Assembly (NCBI GenBank): GCA_000733355.1
Contig: JNVV01000015.1
Location: 145,645-209,644 of the forward strand
Direction: 5' to 3'
DNA from: Falciphora oryzae
Lineage: Eukaryota; Ascomycota; Sordariomycetes; Magnaporthales; Magnaporthaceae
DNA length: 64,000 nt
Notes under the pieces: model-generated
Database searches by the model: none
Told to the model about the DNA's origin: nothing
The model's input: only the letters and a program-made list of their open reading frames with translations
Program-made: the position numbers and the translations under genes
Part shown: positions 45,601-56,860 of the stretch, in pieces
Layout of the letters: every line of letters starts with the position of its first letter
How positions within the stretch are numbered: the stretch's first letter is position 1

Positions 45601-47283
45601 CCTCATCTGGAGGCGGTCAAGGTCCTGTCGGTGGCGGTGGATTCAACGGGTTCTCGTTCAACGGCGCCACTTTGGAGTCGCAGCTCCTCAAGGTCCTGGA
45701 TCTGATCGACCTGGACGACAGCACGCACAAGGCGCGGCTGAACCTGCAGAGGCGCACAGGCCAAACCATGTTGCACCTGGCCTGCTCGCTTGGGCTGCAC
45801 CGGTTCGTGGCGGGTCTCCTGGCTAGGGGCGCCAACCCAGACGCGCGCGATAAGGGAGGCTACACACCGCTGCACCTTGCGGCGCTCAACAACCACCCCG
45901 AGATTGTGCGGCGCCTGATATACGCGGGCGCAGACCCGATAATCCGGACGCTGTCGGGTCTGACTGCGGCGGACTTGTCACAGTCGCGTGAGGTGCTGAA
46001 GGCCATTCGGCGACTGGAGAGACACGCGCGGTCCAGGAGCGGCGGGTCTCTGCACAGTAGGGCTAGCAGCGCTACGTCGCTACGGTCGCTTTGGGAGCCG
46101 CCTTCTGCACAGCCCGTGGCCAAGGAGTACTCGACTGAGGAGTCGGAAAGTTCGTCGTCGTCGGGCGAGAGTCCAGAGTACTCGGAGATTGCAACCGAAG
46201 AGGAGGGAGGCGAGGTTTTAGACCAGGCTGGCGATGCATGGCTTGACATGAGGCGGCCAAGTTCATCATCTCGCGCTCCGGACGGGAGCAGCAGACAACC
46301 GCTTCTGCAGCCTCCGGACGCGCACGAGGGCCCTGCAGCGCCCGCGTCGCCCTCGGCGGCCATGATGGCGTTTAGGGAACAGGTTAGCGCGCAGCTGCAG
46401 CACCTCCAGCAAGCCATGGCTCTGCACATGCCCACGCTGCCGCAGATGCCCAACTTCCCCGTCATGCCGCCACTGTCGGACTACCAGGGCTACCTGAACT
46501 CGGCCCCCGTGTTCCAGCGCATCTCGTCGCTGGTGCCCAACATTGGCGGAGGGGCCCGACCGGATTCTGCGGATGAGCAGCAGCGGCCGACGCAAGACGG
46601 CAAGTGGTGGGACCTCTCATCACTAGTCAACTCTTCGGCGCCGCCACCGGCGTACGAGGAAATCTTCCCGCGGAAAGACCAGGCGCCAGCGAGAGAGGCG
46701 GGCTCGGGCCTGGAGATCAAGCAGGCGTCGGCGGCCATGGCAGCGGCCGAGGCGGAGGCGGATAGCAAATGCACGGCCATGTACGACAACGCGGCCGTTG
46801 CGTCCGAGGTCGAGTTGGAGGATGACGAGGTTGAGGCGGAGTCGTCATCGACGGCAGCGACGCAACAACTGCCCGAGCTTCTGCAAATCGGGCGCAAGAA
46901 CGCCATCACCAAGGAGCAGCAGGACAATCTGAGGCGGGCGCACGCCGAGAAGCGCAAGGGACTTCGGTCTGACCGGAACTTGTTCATGATCTGGGTATGT
47001 TGTTCCCTTTCTTCAATGCCTTTCAAGGACGACGGGGTGAAACGTAATACGATACTAACGGACGGACTTTACAAACAAACAGATTCCCGTGCTACTCGTC
47101 GTGCTCTGCGCCACTCTGTACAGCAGAGTCCCGGCCATCATCTCGGCCATATCCAAGCTGTTGCCTCCTGGGGGTGCGGCGGCAGGAAGCGTCGCTGGGG
47201 GCGCTGAGCAGCAGCAGCAGCAGCAGCAGTCGATGGGTAGGCTGTTGCAACGTGGCGCCGAGGGTGCGCTCGAGGCCATGTGA
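42601..47283 (+). CDS. MGA2: Mga2/Spt23-type membrane-tethered transcription factor
   Basis: Three exons, 42601-43260, 43341-46994 and 47083-47283, give 1504 residues. The acidic, Ser-rich N-terminus could activate transcription. A conserved block around residues 315-490 includes RVETQIPVKLKLSPLP and the CSGCITRERKRAARKK motif typical of fungal Spt23/Mga2 proteins. An IPT/TIG domain spans about 839-925 (IHKIIPNEGPKSGGIEVTIL). Ankyrin repeats follow at about 1022-1095 (GQTMLHLACSLG, GGYTPLHLAALNNHPEIVRR). A single membrane segment lies at the start of exon 3 (IPVLLVVLCATLYSRVPAII). In yeast Mga2 is held in the ER membrane, senses lipid packing, is released by the proteasome and turns on the OLE1 desaturase. 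Two poly-Gln runs are coded by CAA/CAG repeats near 45092 and 47208. Confidence 0.93.
45092..45120 (+). repeat. CAA/CAG repeat coding poly-Gln
   Basis: Mixed CAA and CAG triplets in frame inside the Mga2-type gene, just before the IPT domain. Confidence 0.85.
47208..47228 (+). repeat. CAG repeat coding poly-Gln
   Basis: Uninterrupted CAG triplets in frame in the last exon of the Mga2-type gene, after the membrane segment. Confidence 0.88.
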
Positions 47284-47962
47284 AATGTGTGATGGATAGC
47301 TTTACTGTTTTCTTTTCTCATTGGAGCGGGAAGAATAAGGACGGGGGATGGGGCAAAGGGGAACTCATGTGGTGCTTGTGATTGGCGGGTCTTTGTGAAC
47401 TCAGCCGGTCGTCCTCTTTTCTTTTTCCTTTTTCAGATTCTCCCTTTGACCTTATAAATAACCTTGTAACTTTTCTTCATTTCCTTCCCACCACTGCACA
47501 AAGCTCATTTTTTCTCTCCTTGGTTTCGGCAGCGGCAGCGGCAGCACAGCCTTTTCATTACTCAGTATAGGTACCATCGGCGCGCAAATGGTTCATGCTC
47601 GCGGTGTAGACATGTGGGAAACGCGCCCAACGCATTTTTCTTGTCGTCATGGGTTTTCTTCCCTTTTGTTGTTTCTTTTGTGTCACACTCCTTCGTTATC
47701 ACAGCGGCTGGTCTGAAACAAGACAAATCCCAAGGTCCTCAGATAGAAAGGGAAAAGAGGAAACTCTAGGGTAGAAGGTGAGAATGAGCGAGATTTGAGG
47801 TCGGGAATTTATTTGTTCGATTGGAGCGATATCTCGATGTGTCTGATTTCTACGGGTCTGGTAGCTGATGGAGGCCAAGGTATGAGTACTGAAACTAGAA
47901 AAACATGCTCCTCTTAATCCTTCAAATGGAAAACGGCTTCGGCTATGGGAAGAAGCAGCCAT
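47284..47962. other. Intergenic between convergent genes
   Basis: T-rich 3' flank of the Mga2-type gene and 3' flank of the next, minus-strand gene. No coding region is seen. Confidence 0.6.
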
Positions 47963-49177
47963 CTAGGGCCCTCCGCCGGCCGCCCCCGACATGATGGCCG
48001 TCTGCTGGATCCGACGGCGGTCAACCTCCTTCTTGAGCATGCACAGGCACGTCGTCACGGCCAGGACGGCCGCCATCTCGCGCTCGGCCTTGCCGCCGCA
48101 GGCGCCGTCTTCTTCGCCGTCCGCACCATCCACCTCCTCGTCGCCACCGACCCCACGGTCCCTATAGACACCGCCCTCCCCACGCACCCTCCTCCCGAAC
48201 GCGGCCGCGTCGACAAACAGCCTCCCGCCGTTCCCCGCGTCGCTCGCCGTGCTCCCCGCGGCCCGGAGCCCTCCCCCGCCGCGCACCAGCTGCGCCACGA
48301 CGGTGCGCTCCTCGCCCGCCGCGCTGTCGGGCGCGCCGCCGGTCACGACGGCGCTGCTGCTCGCGGCGCGCGGGTCGCGGAACACGCGCACGACGCGCTC
48401 CAGCACCAGCAGGCTGTCGACCGTCACTGCCGACGCGCCGCCGGCCTGTTGTTGCGCCATCTGACTGGCCACCTCGGCCCGCTCCTTGCGCGACGCGTAC
48501 CGCCACTCGAACTCGCCGAGCCGGCGCGTCCGGAAGCGCTGCGCGCGCGTGAAGAGGCCGGCCGACTTGACCTCGAACGCGTCCCAGCAGCCCTCCGCCG
48601 CTGCCGTGTCGGTGCTGGATGAGGAGGCGGCTGCGGCTGCTGCTGCTGCTGCTGCCTCGGCCACGGACGGCCCGTGCCCGGGGAGCCACAGGCGCACGCG
48701 CGGCGGCCGGCCCGGCCCGAAGCGGTACGTCGTGTCGCTTAGGATCGCGCCGCCGTTGCTGTTGTTGTCGTCGCCGGCGACGAGGCAACAGGTGTTGCTG
48801 CCACGCGAGTGGCGCAGCGAGACGTACGCGGGCGCGCCGTCCAAGGTGTTGCTGTTTCTGCCGCAGACGCCGTACACGGGGATCGGGTCCGGCCGGGTCG
48901 GCAGCGGCAGGGAGAGCCACGGCTTGCCGGCCGTCTGGATCTGCAGCTGCAGGACGGGGCCGGCGGCGCTGTTGGACGGGGGCAGCGGTGATGGGCCGGC
49001 GGTGTAGGCCGGCGGCGGGGCGAGGGCGTTGGCGTCCGGGGGTGGGAGGGGGTCGGAGGGGGAGTAGCGCGGCGCGGCGCCCAGGGGCTGCAGCTCGATG
49101 GGCTGGTGGGTGGGCGCTGCGTCGCGGCTGAACGTCGCCGTTGTGGTGTAAGACGGTGCAGAGAGTGTGCTGGTCAT
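47963..49177 (-). CDS. Unknown fungal protein, possible LURP/tubby-like fold
   Basis: Single exon of 404 residues, ATG at 49177, TAG at 47965-47963. The frame is open further upstream to 49384, but that part has leader-like composition, and MTSTLSAPSY begins the typical Pro-rich head. Alternating beta-like stretches follow: AYVSLRHSRGSNTCCLVAG, TYRFGPGRPPRVRLWLPG, GEFEWRYASRKERAE and DSLLVLERVVRVF. The protein ends with a helix-like, conserved-looking stretch (VLAVTTCLCMLKKEVDRRR). This pattern reminds me of fungal LURP-one/tubby-C-like proteins, but that is a weak inference. An Ala run coded by GCN repeats lies at about residues 170-182. No signal peptide or membrane helix is evident. Confidence 0.7.
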   Translation of the reverse strand: MTSTLSAPSYTTTATFSRDAAPTHQPIELQPLGAAPRYSPSDPLPPPDANALAPPPAYTAGPSPLPPSNSAAGPVLQLQIQTAGKPWLSLPLPTRPDPIPVYGVCGRNSNTLDGAPAYVSLRHSRGSNTCCLVAGDDNNSNGGAILSDTTYRFGPGRPPRVRLWLPGHGPSVAEAAAAAAAAAASSSSTDTAAAEGCWDAFEVKSAGLFTRAQRFRTRRLGEFEWRYASRKERAEVASQMAQQQAGGASAVTVDSLLVLERVVRVFRDPRAASSSAVVTGGAPDSAAGEERTVVAQLVRGGGGLRAAGSTASDAGNGGRLFVDAAAFGRRVRGEGGVYRDRGVGGDEEVDGADGEEDGACGGKAEREMAAVLAVTTCLCMLKKEVDRRRIQQTAIMSGAAGGGP

Positions 49178-50076
49178 TTTTTGTTGATGTTTTGATGGTA
49201 TTCCCTTGCGTTGTTGGTCTTGGGAGTTTTTATTGTTGGTGTCTGATGAGCTTGGGCGTTGTTCTGTGAATGTTCTGGCAGCTACTTTTCGAGGGGTAGC
49301 AGCTCTACATGTGATATTTAACATTCCCGTCAGGCGCTGCTTCGGTGGCTCAAAGAGGATGGCGACAGAGGTGATGGAGGCCATCGCACAACGGGTACGT
49401 CATCCGACGGGACGATACGATCCATACGGTTGGGCCCAGGTCGCGTTTTGTGGCTGTCCATGCATTCACAAGCTAAAAGAAACGTCACAGGCCGCAGCTG
49501 CTTGTCTCGTCCGCCCTGTGTTCAAATCCCAGCAGTTGATCAGGGACAGAGATGACTGAACTTGATGCTAGTCGATGCTGATCTTGAGCCATTCGCAGCA
49601 TCTTCAACCCAACTGGCGGTGCAATGCAGCAGACCAATGAGAATCGCGCGTCTTTCGAATATTCTCCCAAAACGGAAAGGCGGGAGAAACGGATCCAATC
49701 AGATGAGCCCGATGGGGCACGAGGGGCTGGGTCGCCGTATTTCGTGTTGGGACTTTGCGAATGTACCCCGCCAAGCCTAAAGAAGCTAGGGTAGAGTCAC
49801 GATAGGAGACGGTCTGCCCAACGTGGCTGTGCCTTTGACATCGGCTACCGAGATCGGGAAAATGCTTGGCTTGTAGCGGTATGGCTCTTGAACGCCGTCA
49901 CACCTTGTTGGGCGATTCGAGGAGCTTTGGGGTATCTATTCGTTGCCACTGCACCATTCTGGTGGTGAACCACGCAGAAGATGGCTGACTATGTCATCCA
50001 CGATACAAAAAAAAAAAAAAAAAAAATCGACAAAAAACGCCCCTGCACAGCACCACAACATTCCAAAACCCTTAGC
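49178..50076. other. Intergenic, no gene seen
   Basis: Contains the leader of the preceding minus-strand gene and the 3' flank of the Zn2Cys6 gene. An A20 tract lies at 50007-50026, just beyond the Zn2Cys6 stop. Confidence 0.55.
50007..50026. repeat. A20 homopolymer
   Basis: Run of A on the plus strand, T on the coding strand of the neighbouring Zn2Cys6 gene, about 50 bases past its stop. Confidence 0.9.
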
Positions 50077-51784
50077 TCAACCGCTCATGGTCGCACTAAA
50101 GAATCCCGGATTGAGCGCGAGCTGACGCTCGACCCAGACTGGCCAACTGTTATACACCTGGTACTCGGGCGCCACCTGCCCGTTGAGGTGCCGCAGCCAC
50201 CTCGCGATCCCGTCCTCCAGCCCGTCCTGCCTCCTCTGCTGCAGGCGCTGCTGCTTGGCCTCGGAGACGCGCATCTCGACCTCGGTCACGGGCCGCATGA
50301 CCATCTTGATGGCGATCCAGTGCGCCGCCAGCAGCGTGAACAGCTGGCTGCCCGGGTCGACGACGGCGCGGAACCGCTCGTGCGGGATCTGCATCCACCA
50401 GCCGTAGTGCCTGGAAATGGCCTTGTAGGCCCCGAACGGCGACGCCAGCATCTGCTCCGCCATGGACGCCAGGTGCGCGTGGTACTCGGCCGCGACCCCG
50501 TCGCCCTCCTCGAGCACCAGCGTAGACAGCCCGCCGACGGCCGCGACGGCGCCCTCGGCCCAGGCGCGGTTGATCATGGGCACCTGGTCGATGAGGGGCT
50601 TGAGCAGCGCGTCCTGCTCGTCCTCGATGATGTTGCTGAAGAGGAAGCGCGCGCCCCCGACGTACATCTGGATGGCCACGATGATGATGCCGCGGATGAA
50701 GGTCATGTACTCGGCCATGCCGTCGTCCAGCATGACCGACTGGAACGTCAGCGCGTAGCACGTCGCCATGAGGGCGTTGCCCTCGTCGGAGGAGAAGCCG
50801 CCGCCGCCGCCGCTGCTGCTGCTGCTGCTGCCCCCTGTATTGTTTTGTGGCCGCCGCGGCGAGTCCGCGAGCGCCTTTTTGACCGCCTTGATCGCCTTGA
50901 GGCGATGCGACATGGCTGCCTCCACGAGGCTCGGGTCGCCCTGCATTAGGTCGGAGGCTGCGAGGCCTAGGACTGCGTGCATGAGGTAGTCGTACTTTTT
51001 TTTTGTGTCCAATGGGCGTCAACATCATGGGACCTTTCAAGCCACCAAGCCGGACTCGGGGGGCTAGAGAGGACAGACCTCCTGTGATAGACAAGGCACC
51101 TCGTGGGTCCAGATGCTGTCGTTGTTTAGAGGCTGGTGGGGATAGCATTTAAACAGGAAGTGCTGGAAGAAGCGCATGTCCTGGAGGGTGAAGATGGGGA
51201 TCTGGTGCTGAGGCTGGTGGACGACCAGCGGCGCCGCGGGGTATTCGCACTTGAGGCCCGTCTTGACGCAGTGCCCGCAAGCCGGCCTGTTCTCTTGGCA
51301 CTGGGCGAAGGGAGTGAACCCGCGTGTTAATTCTCCTATCAGGGAAGGGAAGAAGGGGAGAGGATGAATGAACCTTGATGCGCCGCCGCTTGCAGTTGAA
51401 GCAACCTCTCCGTGACTTGGTGTGACCTCTCCTCTCCAACCGCTGCTTTGGCGGCGACGACCGGTTGGTCCCGGAGCTGGTGTTGCCGCCGACGCTGTCG
51501 GCCGTGGATGTCTGCGCGCCAGAAGCAGCAGCAGCGGTTGTCGAGACCGCCGACGAGGAAGCGCCGACGGGGACCAGGAGCGGGCCGGCCAGCCGTGGCT
51601 CGCCGCCGCCTGCTGCCGCTACCGTCAGCGCGGAGCTCGAGGGGTCGGAGGCCGAGCTCTCCTCGGCGAGGTAGTCGACGTCGTCGTCGCCCTGGATGAA
51701 GTCGGCGTAGTCAAAGTCCTGCGGGCCAAAGTCGACCGAGAGCAGGGACAGGGGTAGGCCGCCGGTCTGCTCCATGAAATCCAT
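50077..51784 (-). CDS. Zn2Cys6 (Gal4-type) transcription factor with fungal-specific regulatory domain
   Basis: Three exons on the minus strand, 51784-51374, 51300-51079 and 50994-50077, encode 516 residues. The zinc cluster fits CX2CX6CX6CX2CX6C at Cys128, 131, 138, 145, 148 and 155. An intron after RRRIK splits it between the second and third cysteine. The N-terminus is acidic (DFDYADFIQGDDDVDYLAEE). Exon 2 ends in EVPCLSQE and exon 3 begins YDYLMHAVLGLAASDL, the start of the DUF3468/Fungal_trans_2-type domain found in sterol-related regulators such as Upc2 and in many orphan factors. A Ser/Gly run (about residues 260-275) is coded by GCT/GCC-type repeats on the other strand. It should act in the nucleus as a DNA-binding regulator. 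No target genes can be inferred from the neighbours. Confidence 0.92.
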
Positions 51785-54700
51785 TGGCCCGGGATCTTGG
51801 GAGGGGGTTTTTGTGGCGTGGTCAAGATGATCAAGGGAGGACTGGTCGATTGACGGGGTGTGACGAGCTCACTGCGGGTGGTTTTCAGATTGCCCCTTTT
51901 ACTGTTTTCAATTCGGGATATTTGCCATCCAGTCTGTCCCTCAATGATATCGCGATTTGAAGATCACACGGCGACGAGGCATCAACAAATAAGAGCAGCG
52001 AATAAAAGTCAGCCCCGGATTCAATCACGTGGAGGCGATGGCCGTTTTTGGCGGTGGCTGTGCCTAGCGAAGCCCAGTTTGTCCGGCATTCACAACGACG
52101 ATCTTTGCTGCGGCTCGGGTTCAGCTCGACCCCAGGCACCAATCCGGTCCTGGTGGCCAAGACAACCATCGGTCGCTCAATCCGGCTCTTTCGCCCGAGA
52201 AAGAACACATCTTTGCCGTGTTATTTGATGGAGGTACGGAGACGTCAATATGCCTTGAGAAATCCACCTGGGACCACGGGTCATCTTTTCCTCCGCTTAA
52301 CGCAACTTTGAGGCGTTGTTGGCAGCAGCAGAAGGCCCCAAAGGAAGCACCGCCGATCCTGACGAATAAACGGCAATCGTGATTGCTTCTGCCTGCCTGT
52401 CGAAGAAGCCCTGGACAGCTCGTCGGCGACAGCACTACCTTCCACTCAGCCAATTGCCTACACAAACCGCTCAATGCTATCCAGAGGAATTGATTGGCGC
52501 TTCTGATGAGATCGATTCTTGTGTCCTCTTCAAGCAAGCCTCTGCACGTTGGGTTCTGTTGCAACGCGGAAGCCTCGGGCGATCGTCTCCCGGCCTTCGT
52601 GCACCACCTAACCTACCCCTAGGCAGAGAGAGTTTGTGTCAGCGCAAGACAGATATATATTGGATCCTTGAGGGAGGGCATGTTACCAGGGGAGGTATGT
52701 AGGGACATGACAGCATCGTGGATTTATTGTTTTACATGCCCTCGGGCTTCCTTGGTGGGCAACCAAGGGATGCAGATGAAGCTCGCATTGCAGGCCTGAG
52801 TAGCTGCAAAAAAATGTTGACGTCGGCGGGAGCGCGTACCCGCGGTGTCTCACCCTTGATGGCCATCCTAGTGAGTCTGTAGGAACAAGGGTCTGGGATG
52901 GGAAATGCTCCCAGGAACATGAACAGACAGAGGACAGAGAGATGGGAGTCACGTGCCACCTTGATCGACGACTCCTGGCCTTGAGCCTCGCTGCCCCATG
53001 CACACGGGGCACCGGCAACTATTTGCACCACGCTTGCGAACGGACGTACGTATGCATGCTTTCTGTGCACAAGCAGCTGGACGATGGTGGCTCCCGCTAG
53101 CGACTCTCGGAGGCATCGCAGGACTATCAAAGCATAGAGCTAGCCGGCCGGGAAGAGGCTCCCGAGATGGTGGCAAACGCAATGTGCACACGCAAAACAA
53201 CCGAGCTGAGCCACACGCCGAAGGCAAAGCGGAGCCGAAGACGGGTCGGGCGGCCAATGTGAGCTGAAGTGGAAATTGAAGAAAACCGATAGAGAAGCAA
53301 AACATTGGCATCGAGGCTAGCTGAGACCCTCGGCTCAGAGCCAACATCCAGAAACCATTTGGCAATATCCACAGGCTCCGCGTTTCTCTCCCGGCAATAC
53401 TTGCTCGGCTGCAGGATTACCACCAGCAAGCCCGTTTGGGTGGTTCTTTATTTAGACAAAATCATTGGTCAGTTTCAAGGGTCCGGAGGTGGATTTAAAA
53501 TGCTCCCCGCTCTCGACGACGGGGCCCGAGGTAACCATCGCGCCACAGGTGGGAATCTTGCAGCTGGGGAAACACCTGAGCGAGAAGAATGTTTGAGAAG
53601 AAGCCAGCAAAGCGTCCAGCCAAGATCATCCGGGGATGAGTGTGGATGAGAGTGCCGACTGCTGCAGCTGGGTGGGTGGCACGACTCCGGAGTGTGGTGG
53701 AAGAGACGAGGCAAAATCGGGCGGACTCCCTCTCCCTTCACCGTGGGTACCGGCCGTGCGAGGAACTCGCCGACTTGCTTTCCCGATGCTGACGGCGTGG
53801 TTGGATTTTGTCTTGGCAATATCATGCCTGTTAACAAAAGGTCACTTTTTTTGTCCTTTGCATCCAGCCCTGTTGGATGCGTTCTTTTCCAGGATCATTT
53901 TGGCGGACAACAAGACCCGCTGCCTTGCAGTAGGTTGGCCTGGCCCCTCTCTCCCAGAGCTGGCCCGATTCGGGAAGGCAAAAGAACGGTCCAGAAGCAA
54001 CGGCCAAGGCGAGGAGCCCTCGGAGCCAAAGCCAAACTGCCGGGACCTGGCTCAATTTCCTCTGTGATATATTGGTCGTCTTGGCTCTCTGTCATTCAAT
54101 TTCCTCTTGTGTCCTGCACAGTATTGATCCGGACGCACAGAACAGCTAGCTGGCTGTCCTGCCTTCCGCTGTGGCTGGCTGCAGGCGGCGCGTCACCGTC
54201 AATGTCGCCATCGCAATTTCATCGACGGGCAACAACATGGAAGAGCCGGGGACACGTTGTGCGCTACGAGTGATGTCGTCTGTTGTCAAGTCCGCCCTCG
54301 CTGAATCGTCAATACTGCTGAGACACGTCGCTCAGCGTTTGTTTTGCCCTTCAATGCCCGCCCTTTTCTTTTTCTTCCTTGGTGGTGAAATCCGATGAAA
54401 CACAGGTCGGCCGATAGTCTGGCCTGGTCTCCCGACGAAAAGGGCGGGAAAAAAAAAAAAAAAAAAGCAAAAAAAAAGCATGGAAGCACGGAAACTCGCC
54501 GACGCTAGAGAAGCCCCTGCACTTGGCCGGCCCGCCCAAGCCGTTCACAATTGCCTCTTTTCGCCGGCGGATGCGGCATCTGTCGACCCGCGGCGGCGGG
54601 AGGTAATTTCGCTTCGCCTCAATGCAGCCCGTGGTGTGGGAGCATGGGCCTCGGGCCAGCTAAAGGAGGGGTTGGACGGGCTCTGGAGCACAAGTCTGAA

Positions 54701-56860
54701 GTCTGGGAGGCACAGAGTGAGGGTTTTTCCTCGTCGTTTACCAGAGTTCACACAGACCACGTCAAAGCGCCTGCTGTCCCAATCGACCAGGTCGAAAATA
54801 CGGGGACCAGATGGGGTTCTCAGGTCGGCGGGGAACAGCAAACACGATGCCAAGACTGAAACCACGAGGGGTCGGACGCGCGGAAGACCCGCCGCGAATA
54901 GGGGTGGGGCGGCGCCAGAACATGGTACTGGGGCAGGAGATCGAATCGGAGCTGTCTCTGCTGATCCATGGCGCGATGTGCTACTAGATTAGTACCTACC
55001 GGTATGTGATCAGCAGCGCCTCGTCGGCACAGGGCGACGGCCTTGTCACAGCTTGAATGCAGCTATCGGCGGAGGCGTTCGATACTCCGGCCTTAGAATA
55101 AACGAGAAAGCAAGGAGAGCTGGCAAGGGCGGCAGCCAAAAAAAAGGCGCTTCCTTTCTTTTTTAGTGCCTCACCGCGCAGGTTTTCTGTGCCTGTGCCT
55201 GGTTCCTGCAGGAAGTGTGGTGGGCCAAGGCCCGACGAGACCAGTCGGGGGAGTGGCACAGGCGCCGAAGTGGGTGTGAAGCTGCAAGGTCGTGGGACCT
55301 GCATCGGCCGGACCTGGGCTGGGCTCTCATCCGTCGCCCGTTTTTTTCTTCTTCGTTCCTCTTCCTCCATCCTTCCGTGCCAAACAGACGGCGGCACGAT
55401 GGTGGGTGGTTGACGAGGCCCGCCTTCGCCACAGGTGATGGTGCGGTGAGGTCCTGCGCTAGGGCACCAACTGAATCAGCAGCGTGGTGTGCAGCCTTTT
55501 TTTTTGGCTTTTGCCCTGCAGGTAGGTGGGTTTCTGTTTTTGCGCGCGCCAGCAACCGTCGTCCCAGCCAACCGCCAAACCCAATGGCCTATTCTCTCTT
55601 GGCACCCACCGGCCGCCTACGTTGGGCCAGGTTCGTCTGAACGAGAGCTCGTATCTGGCTCATTGGTGGCCCACCAGCTGCTGCTGAAAGGATGAGCAGG
55701 AGGCGGCGGGCGGCTGGCTGGGAAAACCGGTAGACAGACAATAGCGTGACGAGATCCTGGCGATGAAGGTGGGCACAGGTGATCCATTTTTGTCATCAAG
55801 GTTCTTTTTTGCTTCCTTTGCGCGTTTGCGCCCTTTGTTTGCTTCTTTTCGTCTTTTCCTTCCCCTTGCCAACTCGAGACTTGGCGTTTGTTTCCGTCTG
55901 AACGCAGTGCAGTGCCAGTCAGTGCAGCTGGCTGGGCCCCACCAGCTGCCTGTGCGTAAGCTGATTGATCTGTGCTCCTGGCTTCCACGATTGGCCCAGA
56001 AGGGGGCAGGAGGCGGCTCTGATTGGCTGGCAATTGTCATGGTCAAGCCCGTACCTGCATCCACTTACCCGTTTTGGGCGGTCGCAGCCGTGCCGCCCTG
56101 GGTTTTTGGCTGACTGAATTGACTGCAACTGCAACCGCAACCGCTGAAAGGGGCCCCTTGGGACGACGAGGTGTTCCTTCCCCTGCAGCAGGCAGGCGGG
56201 GAGGGATGTGTGCTCCTGCCAGTCTGTTCCCCTCCTCCGCCGGTGGACCCAGGCCCCTTGCATCCCACATGGACTGGATGGATCAATCCTGCCCGACCTT
56301 CTTTTAAGGGCCGCCCACCTCCCGCCCCATCGCAGCCCATGGTCGACGATCTTTCCTCACCACCCCGCCCTTGCCTTTTCTCCTTTGCACTACGGCCGCC
56401 AGTCTCGGCCACGCGTCAATACAGCCTCCTCGACCCCTTGTGTCGGTCCCTGTCGTCAAGCACGCACCACTCCTTTCGCGTCTTTGATAGATCGCCTCTC
56501 TTTTTTTTCTTGCATCCAGCCGACTCCTCTGACTCCCTGTCACTGTATTCGCCTGGTATCACCTCGGGACGGAAGCCATATTTAGAACTCCTTCGAGACT
56601 CTTTCCGTGGCCCGCCTCGTTCACATTCCTTTCACTTCGGGATTCGCTCAAGGCTTGCGCTGGCACCGCACCACTCTCCTTGATCACACCTCAAAGAGCG
56701 AACAAAGCAAGCTCGACAAAGCAACCAGCTCGACGCCGTCACCAGACCGCAACCGTTTCAAGACGTATTGGGTGCGATAAGTACCAGGCGAGTCCGCATC
56801 GAGTAGGGACCATCGTTCGTTTTGGATTTTTTTGGTCGACTTTCCACAAAACACATCACC
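51785..56860. other. Gene-poor 5 kb stretch between divergent genes
   Basis: Contains the Zn2Cys6 promoter on the left and a long upstream region of the GH128 gene on the right. Inverted CCAAT-type boxes (ATTGGC) occur near 55990 and 56018. CT-rich DNA from 56290 to 56540 fits a fungal core promoter and leader. An A18 tract lies at 54450-54467. Open frames are short and overlap on both strands; none has a recognisable domain. Confidence 0.5.
54450..54467. repeat. A18 homopolymer
   Basis: Run of A on the plus strand, with a second short A run directly after it. Confidence 0.88.

Noticed and set aside
49441..49560. Possible tRNA from a GTTCAAATCCC B-box-like motif
   Set aside because: The T stem has a mismatch and no matching acceptor stem or A box is found at the right distance.
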